A stretch of 64,000 bases of DNA from JANQPD01 sp963715655 (GCA_963715655.1 OY970262.1:2728001-2792000), one strand, 5' to 3'. Positions 35,107 to 43,834 are shown, counted from the stretch's first letter. Translations and numbers: made by a program. The notes: generated by a model not told the origin, from the sequence alone.

Positions 35107-36224
35107 TGTAAAAAGGCAATTATTTTAGAAGCCGCTTTTTCAGAGGCACCGCCACCACCCAATTTTTTTGCTAAAACATTATACTCCTGCAAAAGCGTTT
35201 GGCGCGCCTCACCATTAGCTCCGGTCAGCTTATTAATTTCCTTGTTTAACTTTTTGGCGTTCATCTCCCCTTGTATCAATTCTTTTACCAACTCTTTATC
35301 AGCAATTAAATTAACCAACGAAATATATTTAATCTTAACCAACTGTTTTGCAATAATATAAGATACTGCATTAGCTTTATAGCAAACCACTTGCGGCACT
35401 TTAAATAATGCTGTTTCCAACGTTGCTGTTCCGCTGGTAACCATGGCTACGTCAGCCAATTCTAGTAAATTATAGGTTTCACCAAACAAAACTTTTACTT
35501 CAGAGTGTTGAATATGTGTTTGATAAAAATCTGCATCTTGAGAAGGCGCTCCAGCAATTACCACCTGATGCGTTTCTAACAGAGCCGCTGCCTTAAGCAT
35601 AACCGGCAACATAGCATTTATTTCCTGTTTCCTACTGCCGGGCATTAATAGAAGCAAAGGTTTATTAATAGCTAAATTGAATAAATTAAGTCGTTGCTCA
35701 CGCTCAAAATCAGGTCGGTTTTCTATGGCATCTAGCAGTGGATGTCCCACATACGTGGTGTGCATTTCAAAATTTTGCTGATAAAAATCTTGTTCAAAGG
35801 GCAGAATGCACAGCATTAAATCTACATCTCGTTTTAGCTTAAAACCGCGTTTTTGTTTCCAGGCCCAAATTTGTGGAGAAATGTAATACACCACTTTCAG
35901 TCCTTCCTTTTTAGCCCATTCCGCTATGCGCATATTAAAGCCGGGGTAATCAACTAAAATCAAAACATCGGGTATAAAGCTTTTAATATCTTCTTTACAG
36001 AAAGTAAGATTAGCCAAGATGGTACGTAGATTCATTACTACTTCCAAAAAACCCATAAAGGCAAGCTCCCTATAATGTTTTACAACCTCAGCTCCAGCAG
36101 CTTGCAACAAATCTCCGCCCCAAGCACGAAATTGCGCGTCAGAATCTTTGATGGAAAGTTGTTTGGTAAGATTGGCTGCGTGTAAATCACCGCTGGCCTC
36201 ACCTGCAATTATATAATACTTCAC
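35103..36224 (-). CDS. lpxB: Lipid-A-disaccharide synthase
   Basis: The 373-residue enzyme joins UDP-2,3-diacylglucosamine and lipid X to the lipid A disaccharide. The start IIAGEASGDLHAANL is the family signature; further GT19 motifs are YYISPQIWAWK, PGSRKQEI and the SGTATLE segment. It shows the organism has a lipid A outer membrane. SurE lies upstream, after a small membrane-protein gene, and SpoIID follows in overlap. This surE-lpxB arrangement is common in the phylum. Confidence 0.95.
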   Translation of the reverse strand: MKYYIIAGEASGDLHAANLTKQLSIKDSDAQFRAWGGDLLQAAGAEVVKHYRELAFMGFLEVVMNLRTILANLTFCKEDIKSFIPDVLILVDYPGFNMRIAEWAKKEGLKVVYYISPQIWAWKQKRGFKLKRDVDLMLCILPFEQDFYQQNFEMHTTYVGHPLLDAIENRPDFEREQRLNLFNLAINKPLLLLMPGSRKQEINAMLPVMLKAAALLETHQVVIAGAPSQDADFYQTHIQHSEVKVLFGETYNLLELADVAMVTSGTATLETALFKVPQVVCYKANAVSYIIAKQLVKIKYISLVNLIADKELVKELIQGEMNAKKLNKEINKLTGANGEARQTLLQEYNVLAKKLGGGGASEKAASKIIAFLQ

Positions 36225-36292
36225 TAGCGGAGCTTTTCAAAGGCACCAATGTATAAGTAAAAGCACAAGTTTACAGTTGCTTAAAGCAAAGT

Positions 36293-36583
36293 TTATAACA
36301 AGAACCTGTAAATAAAAATGGCAATTAAATACGCCACGGTAATTATGAGTACACCGCGACTCATGGCTTCCTTTTCTAGCTTTAAAAACAGAAAAAAAGC
36401 ACCGGCATTTAGTAAAATACCCAAGGTGATTAACTGTACGTTTATAACTTTAATTACCTCAGCATCAAAATTTTGAATAGACAAAAGCTCTGGCCTAAAA
36501 TTAAAGATGAGCCAAAGTACCAAAGGTGGCAACAGAAGACCTGTAACCATACCCACTATAAGTTGCGTTTTAAAATTTTTCAT
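36293..36583 (-). CDS. Small three-helix membrane protein
   Basis: The 96-residue protein has three hydrophobic helices (about 8-28, 48-67 and 77-95) with a short hydrophilic loop (RPELLSIQNFDAEVIK). I recognise no family. It sits between surE (53 bases upstream) and lpxB (68 bases downstream) on the same strand, so it probably belongs to that transcription unit. Its lone position between two conserved genes and its clean membrane pattern argue for a real gene. Confidence 0.7.
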   Translation of the reverse strand: MKNFKTQLIVGMVTGLLLPPLVLWLIFNFRPELLSIQNFDAEVIKVINVQLITLGILLNAGAFFLFLKLEKEAMSRGVLIITVAYLIAIFIYRFLL

Positions 36584-36636
36584 GAAAGAACATAACGAAA
36601 GTGCTTATTCTAAAGTATAATTTAAGCTATGGAAGG

Positions 36637-37407
36637 TTAAAGTTCCCAACTGTTTAGCGTTTGACTTAGCGCATGAGCGGTTAAATCGCTATTTATAGGC
36701 ACCACCGGAATGTAGTAATTTTCTAAAGCCCACTCATCGGTATCGTCTCCTCCATCGTAGTTTTTAAAAGTGCCGGTAAGCCAATAGTAGTTTCGCTTGC
36801 GCGGATCTTTACGGCTATCAAACTCCTCCTCCCAATTGCCTTTTGCCTGGCGACAAATTTTTATTCCTTTATAAGGCTTATCCTCAAATTTTGGAATATT
36901 CACGTTAAGGCAAATCCCGTAAGGCAAACCTTCTTCCAACACTTTTTTAGCAATCTTTTTGATAAAAGGCTTTGCTTCTTTAAAATTTGCATCCCAACTA
37001 AAGTCGCATAGAGAAAAACCAATGCTGGGAATTCCTTCTAACGCGCCTTCTACTGCGGCAGACATGGTACCGCTGTAAATTACATTGATACTAGAATTGC
37101 TGCCATGGTTAATGCCTGACACTACCAAATCTGGTTTTCTATCCAACACTACATTCACTGCCAGCTTGACGCAATCTACTGGAGTGCCGGTGCAACTATA
37201 TTCTGTTTGTGGCCCTTCTTTAATGGTAATTTTATCGCACCTTAAAATTCCGTTTATAGTAATGGCGTGTCCCATTCCACTTTGCGGACCATCAGGGGCA
37301 ACTACCACTACATCACCAAGTTCATTCATTACATCAATTAACGTACGTATTCCCGGAGCAGTAATTCCATCATCATTACAAACTAGGATTAGTGGCTTTT
37401 TTGACAT
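36637..37407 (-). CDS. surE: 5'/3'-nucleotidase SurE
   Basis: The 256-residue enzyme has the SurE metal site LVCNDDGITAPGI, the APDGPQSGMG segment, the GTPVDCVKLA motif and SGINHGSN. It dephosphorylates nucleoside monophosphates and short polyphosphate. It heads the reverse-strand unit with the small membrane protein and lpxB. It is divergent from the Bax-inhibitor-1 gene, with 93 bases between starts. Confidence 0.95.
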   Translation of the reverse strand: MSKKPLILVCNDDGITAPGIRTLIDVMNELGDVVVVAPDGPQSGMGHAITINGILRCDKITIKEGPQTEYSCTGTPVDCVKLAVNVVLDRKPDLVVSGINHGSNSSINVIYSGTMSAAVEGALEGIPSIGFSLCDFSWDANFKEAKPFIKKIAKKVLEEGLPYGICLNVNIPKFEDKPYKGIKICRQAKGNWEEEFDSRKDPRKRNYYWLTGTFKNYDGGDDTDEWALENYYIPVVPINSDLTAHALSQTLNSWEL

Positions 37408-37467
37408 CAGCGTTTAATTTTTGATAAAACTATTATATAAAGTGCGGTTAGCGGGCATGTATTTTGA

Positions 37468-37475
37468 TATTTTTG
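37468..37475 (+). promoter_or_regulatory. Candidate -7 box for the Bax-inhibitor-1 gene
   Basis: TATTTTTG matches TAnnTTTG 25 bases before the ATG at 37501. No TTG is found at the expected -33 distance, so this is tentative. Confidence 0.4.
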
Positions 37476-37500
37476 ACCTGTATTTAATGCAACATAAAAC

Positions 37501-38229
37501 ATGAACGAAAACAACAATCTTCAATCCTCAGAATTTAACGCAGAACAGGTAATTAGTACGCCAAAAACTTTTGTAGCCAAAGTGATGACTTTAATGACCT
37601 TGGGGCTTTTGGTGTCGGGCATAATGGCCTATCTTTTCGGAACTTCAGAAAGCTTAATGTCCTCTTTGTACAATCCGGAAACGGACAGCCGTACTATTTT
37701 AGGTTGGGTGGTAATGTTGGCGCCTTTGGGTATGGTTTTACTTTTAGGTGCTGGTTATAGAAAGTTTTCAGCTGCTACTCTAACCATTTTATTTCTAGTG
37801 TTTTCTACCCTTATGGGGATGAGTATTAGCTATATATTTTGGGCATATAGTATTGGTTCTGTAACCCTTACCTTTTTTATAAGTGCTGGAATGTTTGGCA
37901 CCATGGCTTTGGTTGGTTATACCACAAATACCGATTTAAGTAAGTTTGGCTCCATTATGATGATGGGTTTGATCGGTATTATTATCGCATCGGTAATCAA
38001 CATGTTTATAGGTTCATCTACTTTTGATTACATCATTAGTTTTATTGGTGTGCTTGTATTTACAGGACTTACCGCTTACGATATGCAGAAAGTAAAGAAT
38101 ATCGGCATGGTGATAGATCATGAATCTGAAGAAGGTAAAAAGGCAGCCATAATGGGTGCTTTGAGTTTGTATCTTGACTTTATAAACTTGTTTTTAATGC
38201 TGCTCCGCTTTTTTGGAGGCAGAGATTAA
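37501..38229 (+). CDS. Bax inhibitor-1 / YccA family membrane protein
   Basis: The 242-residue protein has seven hydrophobic helices with the family pattern: a short cytoplasmic N-terminus, AYDMQKVKNI in the last cytoplasmic loop and SLYLDFINLFLMLLRF near the C-terminus, which carries the paired aspartates implicated in pH-sensitive Ca2+ leak in BsYetJ. A transport or protease-modulating role is known for YccA homologues. It is monocistronic with a strong terminator 20 bases after the stop. Confidence 0.93.
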   Translation: MNENNNLQSSEFNAEQVISTPKTFVAKVMTLMTLGLLVSGIMAYLFGTSESLMSSLYNPETDSRTILGWVVMLAPLGMVLLLGAGYRKFSAATLTILFLVFSTLMGMSISYIFWAYSIGSVTLTFFISAGMFGTMALVGYTTNTDLSKFGSIMMMGLIGIIIASVINMFIGSSTFDYIISFIGVLVFTGLTAYDMQKVKNIGMVIDHESEEGKKAAIMGALSLYLDFINLFLMLLRFFGGRD

Positions 38230-38248
38230 CCAGTTATTTTTTTACAGC

Positions 38249-38287
38249 AAAAGCCGCTTAAAACGTTAGTTATAAGCGGCTTTTTTT
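38249..38287 (+). terminator. Intrinsic terminator of the Bax-inhibitor-1 gene
   Basis: An 11-bp stem (38250-38260 with 38273-38283, AAAGCCGCTTA and TAAGCGGCTTT) is followed by a T tract extending to 38287. The loop is 12 bases. Confidence 0.9.
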
Positions 38288-38451
38288 AAGCCTTGTTGCT
38301 AAAAGGTCTGCTGCCATAATGCACCCTTTCAGGAAAAAATTACACCGTGTTTACCCGTCAAAAACACTAATGTCAGGTGTTTCTATTTTGAAACCAAAAG
38401 GCACGTGTTTTGTTATCTATCTTTCTTTATCAAATTTAATATACACGCAAA

Positions 38452-39147
38452 ATGAGTTTAGTTTTTATAGTTTTAATCGGCTTTATGATTTTAGGCTTTG
38501 TGGCGCAATCTCGACTGAAAAGTAAATTTAAAAAATACAGTAAGGAGCAATTGAGCAACGGACTAAGTGGAAAAGAAATAGCGGAAAAAATGCTGCGCGA
38601 CAATAACATTCATGATGTACGCGTAATTTCTACACCCGGAAGATTGACCGATCATTATAACCCAAAAGACAAGACAGTAAACCTTAGTGAATCTGTTTAC
38701 AATGAACGTAATGTAGCAGCTGCTGCCGTGGCAGCGCATGAATGTGGGCACGCAGTACAACACGCTACCGCTTACAGTTGGTTAGAGTTTCGTTCTGCCA
38801 TGGTACCATTCGTAAGTTTTAGTAACCGCGCCATGGGTATCATTTTTATGCTTATGATTTTTGGTGGGTTCTTAGTTTTTTCATTTCCAATTCCAATGGT
38901 ACTGTGGACAATGATTATTCTACAAGGCTCTATTACCCTTTTTACATTAGTAACATTACCCGTAGAATATGATGCTAGTAATCGCGCCTTAATTTGGTTA
39001 GAAAGCACCAATACTACACAGCCCTTTGAACACACTAAAGCTAAAGATGCTTTAAATGCAGCTGCCAATACATATTTAGTGGCAGCCTTAGCTTCGATTA
39101 CGCAATTGGCTTATTATGTAATGTTATTGATGGGAAGTAGGGATTAG
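38452..39147 (+). CDS. YugP-like zinc metallopeptidase (membrane)
   Basis: The 231-residue protein has an N-terminal membrane helix, the zinc site HECGH (96-100, followed by AVQHA) and two or three further hydrophobic helices. This matches the neutral zinc metallopeptidase family Zn_peptidase_2. It should cleave proteins at the membrane; substrates are unknown. The final codons (VMLLMGSRD and stop) are the first part of a unit that is repeated about 185 bases downstream. No partner gene is evident. Confidence 0.92.
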   Translation: MSLVFIVLIGFMILGFVAQSRLKSKFKKYSKEQLSNGLSGKEIAEKMLRDNNIHDVRVISTPGRLTDHYNPKDKTVNLSESVYNERNVAAAAVAAHECGHAVQHATAYSWLEFRSAMVPFVSFSNRAMGIIFMLMIFGGFLVFSFPIPMVLWTMIILQGSITLFTLVTLPVEYDASNRALIWLESTNTTQPFEHTKAKDALNAAANTYLVAALASITQLAYYVMLLMGSRD

Positions 39148-39303
39148 ATTTATACATTAGGTACGCGGTGCAATCGAGAAGGAAATCCTTAAACCCTCCT
39201 CCGCCCGTTGGGCACCTCCTCCAAAGGAGGAAAACCTTCTAACAAACTTTTTTTAACGAATATATCTCTGGTGAGGAACGCGGTATCATTGCGTACCAGC
39301 GGT
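39118..39303. repeat. First copy of a duplicated structured element (overlaps the peptidase 3' end)
   Basis: The unit starts inside the last ten codons of the peptidase gene. A fully paired 11-bp stem (39160-39170 with 39287-39297, two G-U pairs) closes it. Inside are two local hairpins: GCCC/GGGC around a GTT loop, and TCCTCC/GGAGGA around an AAA loop. The second copy follows directly at 39304. Confidence 0.85.
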
Positions 39304-39489
39304 GTAATGCTATTGATAGGAAGTAGGGATTAAATTTTACGTTAAGTGCGCAATGCACTCGATAATGAAATCCTTAAATCCTCCTCCGCCCGTTGGGCAC
39401 CTCCTCCAAAGGAGGACAACCTTCTGATAAGTTTTTTTAACGAATATATTTCTGGTAAGGAACGCGGTATCATTGCGCACCAGCGGTTT
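39304..39489. repeat. Second copy of the duplicated structured element
   Basis: This copy repeats the previous unit with scattered substitutions, including a non-functional copy of the peptidase tail (reads VMLLIGSRD and stop). Its closing stem is 39345-39355 with 39471-39481. Ten consecutive pairs remain, and the fourth pair has changed from A-T to G-C, a compensatory double substitution. Both inner hairpins are kept. This copy and the first explain most of the 437-base gap between the peptidase and LruC genes; no gene is visible there. Confidence 0.85.
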
Positions 39490-39531
39490 GAGGTTTTACA
39501 AAATAGTGCGATTTGAAAAGATTTGAAAACA

Positions 39532-39565
39532 AAAAAGGCTGCTTCAATTAAGAAGCAGCCTTTTT
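39532..39565. terminator. Bidirectional intrinsic terminator after the LruC lipoprotein gene
   Basis: A 14-bp stem (39532-39545 with 39552-39565) with core GGCTGCTTC and GAAGCAGCC is flanked by A and T runs on both sides. It serves the reverse-strand LruC gene ending at 39585 and can stop readthrough from the peptidase side. Confidence 0.9.
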
Positions 39566-39584
39566 ATCATCGTTCAAAAATTGT

Positions 39585-41312
39585 TTAGTTACCTACTACT
39601 TTGGTAGGATCTGATAAGGTGTACCAATTTACATTATTAACACCCAAAGAGGTAGCCCATAATTGAAATTGTAGATAGGCGTTTAAAATGTCAACTTTTT
39701 CTTTTGGTTGCTTAAATTTAGTAGCACTTACAATTTCAATAGCCCAAGGCAAACCGTTTGCGGTTTTAAAAGCCCCTGCATCTTCAGCGGTGTTAAACAA
39801 ATTAGTGTTCATTGTGGCTGTGGCCGGATAACCTGCCATGTGTACTTCTAAGCTACGGTCTGCCGCTCTAAATAAATACAACTCAGGAATAAAATCGGCT
39901 GTTACACCTGCTTTAAATGTAATTGTAAAACTTAATGTATCCGGAGTTTTAGTTGGGCCAACACCGTTATTCTGATAATATTGAGAAATGGTATTAAATA
40001 CATTTGGTGATAAAATTAAACCATTGGTGTTACTAGCATCTGCGGTTGCATCTCCACTTACAGAAGCTATTACGCTTCCAGAAATTGATGTTTTATTAGC
40101 TTTATGCAGCATCATGGCAATACCATTTTCAAAACCTGCACCAATGGCATCAATACTTACTTTAAACTTAGCCTCTACTAATTCATTAGCTGCGTTTTTC
40201 ACGATTTCAGCTTTGTTATTTAAAACCAAATCATTAAAATCATAATCTCCGGTAGAAGGCCATAAATCTTCAAACGCTACCGTTTGTCTGCCCGCTGTTG
40301 GGAAATAGCTTTTGTATGCTCTTGTAGGGTCATTTGGAAAATCATCATCACTATCAACTACACCATCACCATCAATATCACACGTAATTCTAAAGTTATC
40401 AATAAGGTTACCGTAGCTGCTACCACCACTAGAGGAAATTGCTTCAAAAGCAAATACCGTATTGGTTTGCCCCACAGGCACAACATAGGTACCTGTATGA
40501 TACGTCCATGCGTTTGGTACACCAGTCATAACTTTTTGTTGAACAGCGCTAGCAACTGTGGCACCAATTTTTACTCTGGCTACATCTACTCCACCTCTAC
40601 CTCTGTGATACAAAGACCATTTAATAGTGGAACCGGCCTCTAAACATAACGTTTGATATAAAGCAGCGGGTCTGTTCGCATTAATTTCAAGAAACTGTCT
40701 TCCTTCCTGCGCTGAAACACCGTTAAATGTGGTTGACCATACTTCTATTTTACCATCAGAAGCGGTAGTGCTCCACCCAGGAACGGTGGACTGATTTACA
40801 ATTCTATAAGTATTATTTGGAATTATTGGAGTTTCCATAGTACCATTTTGAAACGCAGATGCGCAAACCGTACAGGAGGCAGTATTTGTTTTATTAACGC
40901 TCTTTTTATTTACTCCATCTTCAGTTAAAGTAAAGCTTACGTTTCCCGAATTTTTAATAGGAAATTGGTTACCGGAATGTGGAAATAAAATGTAAAAATC
41001 TTTATCTTGTGGGAGTAAGATGTTAAAGGTAACCGATGCATTTTCAACAATTTGCTTTTCATATACCGTTCCGTCCGCATCTACTATATGTACAAATTCG
41101 TTTTCCAAAGAAACGTTATCCGGATTTACAAAATTTACCGTTAAAGGCTCATTTATACTAGCCGACCAATCAAAGGAATTTGAAACATTTAAATCACTGG
41201 TACTTGTTACCAATGGAACAGTAGGTGCTGTTTCAGAATTTTTAGAGCAAGAAACCACTAATGCGGATAATGCTAATATCAATAAGCTGTGTTTTGAAGT
41301 GCGTACGGACAT
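39585..41312 (-). CDS. LruC domain-containing lipoprotein
   Basis: The 575-residue protein has a lipobox (LVVSC at about residue 22). A central region (about 150-310) resembles a carbohydrate-binding-like jelly roll (AFQNGTMETP ... GRQFLEINANRPAALYQTL). A calcium-binding-type acidic repeat follows (DIDGDGVVDSDDDFPND), then the LruC domain (about 335-560: FEDLWPSTGDYDFNDLVLN, then the LPWAIEI segment). Its role is unknown; a surface-exposed adhesion or binding function is plausible. It is a single gene with a bidirectional terminator. Confidence 0.85.
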   Translation of the reverse strand: MSVRTSKHSLLILALSALVVSCSKNSETAPTVPLVTSTSDLNVSNSFDWSASINEPLTVNFVNPDNVSLENEFVHIVDADGTVYEKQIVENASVTFNILLPQDKDFYILFPHSGNQFPIKNSGNVSFTLTEDGVNKKSVNKTNTASCTVCASAFQNGTMETPIIPNNTYRIVNQSTVPGWSTTASDGKIEVWSTTFNGVSAQEGRQFLEINANRPAALYQTLCLEAGSTIKWSLYHRGRGGVDVARVKIGATVASAVQQKVMTGVPNAWTYHTGTYVVPVGQTNTVFAFEAISSSGGSSYGNLIDNFRITCDIDGDGVVDSDDDFPNDPTRAYKSYFPTAGRQTVAFEDLWPSTGDYDFNDLVLNNKAEIVKNAANELVEAKFKVSIDAIGAGFENGIAMMLHKANKTSISGSVIASVSGDATADASNTNGLILSPNVFNTISQYYQNNGVGPTKTPDTLSFTITFKAGVTADFIPELYLFRAADRSLEVHMAGYPATATMNTNLFNTAEDAGAFKTANGLPWAIEIVSATKFKQPKEKVDILNAYLQFQLWATSLGVNNVNWYTLSDPTKVVGN

Positions 41313-41465
41313 GGTTGATTATTTTTAATTGAACGGTTCAAAAGTATTTTATCTTCAAATGCTCAAATAGATAATTTCGTTTTTAGGTATGTTACAGTCG
41401 CTTAAGTTAATTCGTCTATAAATTAGGTCGTTAAACTACCCTTTTACAGATAAAAATTAATACAA

Positions 41466-41501
41466 AACTAAGTTTTTAGTTTATTAACTAAATATTTAGT
41501 T
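41466..41501. promoter_or_regulatory. Two palindromic operator candidates upstream of blaI
   Basis: AACTAAATATTTAGTT at 41486-41501 is a perfect 16-bp palindrome. A near-copy, AACTAAGTTTTTAGTT, lies at 41466-41481, with the centres 20 bases apart. BlaI/MecI dimers bind such ACTA-type dyads, so these are the probable autoregulatory operators. The second one ends at the first base of the -7 box. Confidence 0.75.
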
Positions 41502-41508
41502 ATATTTG
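41501..41508 (+). promoter_or_regulatory. -7 box of the blaI-blaR1 promoter, four bases before the ATG
   Basis: TATATTTG matches TAnnTTTG. Only four bases separate it from the ATG at 41513, so transcription should start at or next to the A of the start codon, giving a leaderless mRNA. No Shine-Dalgarno-like sequence is present. Confidence 0.6.
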
Positions 41509-41512
41509 CTTT

Positions 41513-41881
41513 ATGGAAATTAAAGAACTTACAAAAGCCGAAGAAGAGGTAATGCAGGTACTGTGGAAATTAAATAAAGCATTTGTTAAGGAGTTGCTTG
41601 CAGAAATGCCAACTCCCAAACCGGCTTATAATACAGTATCAACCATCGTGCGCATTTTAGAGCAAAAAAGTTTAGTAGCTTATAAAGCATATGGCAAGTC
41701 GCACCAATATTATCCCTTAATTTCTAAGGAAGATTATAGTGCATATAAAATGAAGAATTTAATGCAAGGTTATTTTAAAGGATCTTTGAGTAATATGGTG
41801 AGTTTTTTTGTAGAAAACAATCAGCTAAATGCTAAGGAGCTTGACGATATTTTGAAACTAATACAACAGCAAAAGAAATAA
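41513..41881 (+). CDS. BlaI/MecI/CopY family transcriptional repressor
   Basis: The 122-residue protein has the winged-helix of this family (KAEEEVMQVLWKLNKAFVKE ... YNTVSTIVRILEQKSLVAY) and a C-terminal dimerisation helix region. It should repress its own operon through the two palindromes upstream and be cleaved after signalling by the M56 protease encoded one base downstream. There is no beta-lactamase beside it, so the regulon is probably not antibiotic resistance in the classic sense. Confidence 0.92.
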   Translation: MEIKELTKAEEEVMQVLWKLNKAFVKELLAEMPTPKPAYNTVSTIVRILEQKSLVAYKAYGKSHQYYPLISKEDYSAYKMKNLMQGYFKGSLSNMVSFFVENNQLNAKELDDILKLIQQQKK

Positions 41882-41882
41882 A

Positions 41883-43175
41883 ATGAACTACCTATTAACC
41901 GTAATAGCCCTAAGTGCTTTTTACTACATCCTTTACAAATTGGTTTTTGCTCGCTTCAGTTTTTTTATGGCGAATAGAGTAGTATTATTAACCACTCCTT
42001 TATTGGCAATTGTTACGCCCCTACTCGCTTCTTTACTTCCTTTTAACACAATTTTGGCTTTGCAACCCATTACTATTGAGGCAACTGCTGTTACACTTAA
42101 CGCCTCTCCTACCACTACAAGCGGTATTACTTGGTTGCACATGGCGCGGTATTTTTATTGCGTAATTATTGGTTTTGCTTTTTTTAAATTTTTGTTTCGC
42201 TTACGCGCGATACTATCCATTATAAAAGCCGCTACAAAGCACACTAGTTTGGGTTTTTCCTATAGCATTTCTACCCAAATAGATGCACCATTTAGTTTTT
42301 TTAAAACTATTGTATTGCCCGTTAAACAATACTCTGAAGGTGAAAAGCAAACCATTCTAAAACACGAAGCTGTGCATTGTGTGCAGTGGCATAGCCTTGA
42401 TAATCTATATTTTACAATGCTTTCTTGCATTTTTTGGATAAACCCCTTCTTCTATTTAATGGCTAAAGAAATACGGCAGGTACATGAGTGCCTTGCAGAT
42501 AATCAGGCCATCAAAAACACTTCACGCGCGGAGTATGCTCAAATGCTTTTGAGCCAAACGTTTGGAAAGGAAATCGTATTTCCTGCCCATGCTTTTTTTA
42601 ATTCATCACTTATAAAAACAAGAATTACCATGATGTACAAAACAAAAACAAGTTCTACAATGAAATGGAGTTACCTACTATTACTCCCCGCTTTAGTTTT
42701 AACCACTATTTTCTCTTGCTCTAAACAACAGGAAGAAGCTCCCGTAAATTTTGCTTTAGTAGATAATCCACCCCTGTTTAAAAGCTGCAATGAAAACGCA
42801 ACGGTTGACGAGCAAAAAATCTGCTTTCAGAGAGAGATTATCAACACGGTAGCTAGCAACTTTAAATATCCAGAAAGTGCTTTAGCCTTAAAAATGGAAG
42901 GAAAAGTTTATTTTGGATTTATCATTAACTCAAAAGGAGTGGTTTCTAATATTGAAGTTAAGCGAGGTTTAACTGGCAACACCAATGCCGAAAAACAAGC
43001 GGCAGAAGACGTGAATAAGGAAGCTGAACGGGTGCTAAAACTCTTAAAAGATTTAGAACCAGCCACAATAAACAGCAAAGCGGTTGCTATGAGTTTTACA
43101 CTTCCTATAAATCTTACACTTCCGGTAAAAAAGGAGGTAGAGATTGAAGAGGTTCCGTTCTCTGATTCAGAATAA
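41883..43175 (+). CDS. M56 (BlaR1-type) metallopeptidase with a TonB C-terminal domain
   Basis: The 430-residue protein has four or so membrane helices with a cytoplasmic gluzincin motif HEAVH (161-165) and a downstream VHECLADNQAI segment, as in BlaR1. After another hydrophobic helix (about 262-280) ending in FSCSK, the periplasmic C-terminus (about 315-420) is a TonB_C domain (YPESALALKMEGKVYFGFII, then SNIEVKRG). A cell-envelope signal is probably sensed by the TonB-like domain and triggers cleavage of BlaI. It starts one base after the blaI stop. Confidence 0.9.
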   Translation: MNYLLTVIALSAFYYILYKLVFARFSFFMANRVVLLTTPLLAIVTPLLASLLPFNTILALQPITIEATAVTLNASPTTTSGITWLHMARYFYCVIIGFAFFKFLFRLRAILSIIKAATKHTSLGFSYSISTQIDAPFSFFKTIVLPVKQYSEGEKQTILKHEAVHCVQWHSLDNLYFTMLSCIFWINPFFYLMAKEIRQVHECLADNQAIKNTSRAEYAQMLLSQTFGKEIVFPAHAFFNSSLIKTRITMMYKTKTSSTMKWSYLLLLPALVLTTIFSCSKQQEEAPVNFALVDNPPLFKSCNENATVDEQKICFQREIINTVASNFKYPESALALKMEGKVYFGFIINSKGVVSNIEVKRGLTGNTNAEKQAAEDVNKEAERVLKLLKDLEPATINSKAVAMSFTLPINLTLPVKKEVEIEEVPFSDSE

Positions 43176-43192
43176 TTTGTTTACACTAGATT

Positions 43193-43230
43193 AAAACATC
43201 GTCTTTTAGAAGAAAGGCGGTGTTTTTTTT
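43193..43230 (+). terminator. Intrinsic terminator after blaR1
   Basis: An 11-bp stem (43193-43203 with 43216-43226) containing G-T wobble pairs is followed by T residues to 43230. It lies 17 bases after the blaR1 stop. Confidence 0.7.
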
Positions 43231-43238
43231 ATCAATTT

Positions 43239-43718
43239 ATGACATCAATAGTACTAAATACCCAAATAAAACAATCAAAACGAATTGTATTTGATTTGTC
43301 TCGAAGTATTGATTTACACACGTTTTCTGCGAGTAAGTCTAAAGAAAAAGCAATAGATGGACGTACTTCAGGGTTAATTTCACTTAATGAGACGGTTACT
43401 TGGGAGGCAGTTCACTTTAATATAAAACAAAAATTTACTTCAAAAATCACTCATTTTAAACCCTATAACAGTTTTACGGATGAGATGGTCAAAGGTGTTT
43501 TTATCAGCTTTCATCACCAACACTTATTCACCGAGGAGAATGCTATAACAAAAATGCAAGATGTGCTAACGTTTAAAGCTCCATTGGGGATTTTGGGGGA
43601 ATTAGCTGAACGGCTTTTTCTTACTGCTTATTTAACCCGATTCTTAAAGGAAAGAAACCAAGTAATTAAAAGCGTAGCTGAATCTGATAAGTGGAAGGAG
43701 TTTTTAAGTGCTGAATAA
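43239..43718 (+). CDS. SRPBCC-like (START/polyketide cyclase fold) protein
   Basis: The 159-residue protein has the SRPBCC outline: an initial strand and a VFDLSRSIDLHTFS helix start, GLISLNETVTWEAVHF, a central F-T-S-K-I-T-H-F strand and the long C-terminal helix (LGILGELAERLFLTAYLTRFLKER). Such small cavities bind lipids or polyketides. The function is unknown. It follows a terminator, so it probably has its own promoter. It is convergent with the barrel gene at 43835. Confidence 0.75.
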   Translation: MTSIVLNTQIKQSKRIVFDLSRSIDLHTFSASKSKEKAIDGRTSGLISLNETVTWEAVHFNIKQKFTSKITHFKPYNSFTDEMVKGVFISFHHQHLFTEENAITKMQDVLTFKAPLGILGELAERLFLTAYLTRFLKERNQVIKSVAESDKWKEFLSAE

Positions 43719-43791
43719 GATTTAAAACTTATACCTCCTTAACAAAAGTGATTGCGTTTGCCTTAAAGTTTACACCAAATTAATAGAAAGC

Positions 43792-43823
43792 AAAAAAATG
43801 GCTGCCGCAAGGACAACCATTTT
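43792..43823 (-). terminator. Probable terminator after the barrel-type gene
   Basis: An imperfect hairpin (43795-43805 region with 43813-43823; AAAATGG pairs with CCATTTT) runs on the reverse strand into seven T residues. It lies 12 bases after the gene's stop. Confidence 0.55.
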
Positions 43824-43834
43824 AAAATCAAAAC

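Noticed and set aside
41513..43175. BlaI-BlaR1 pair as a beta-lactam resistance operon
   Set aside because: No beta-lactamase or penicillin-binding sensor domain is present; the sensor is a TonB_C domain.
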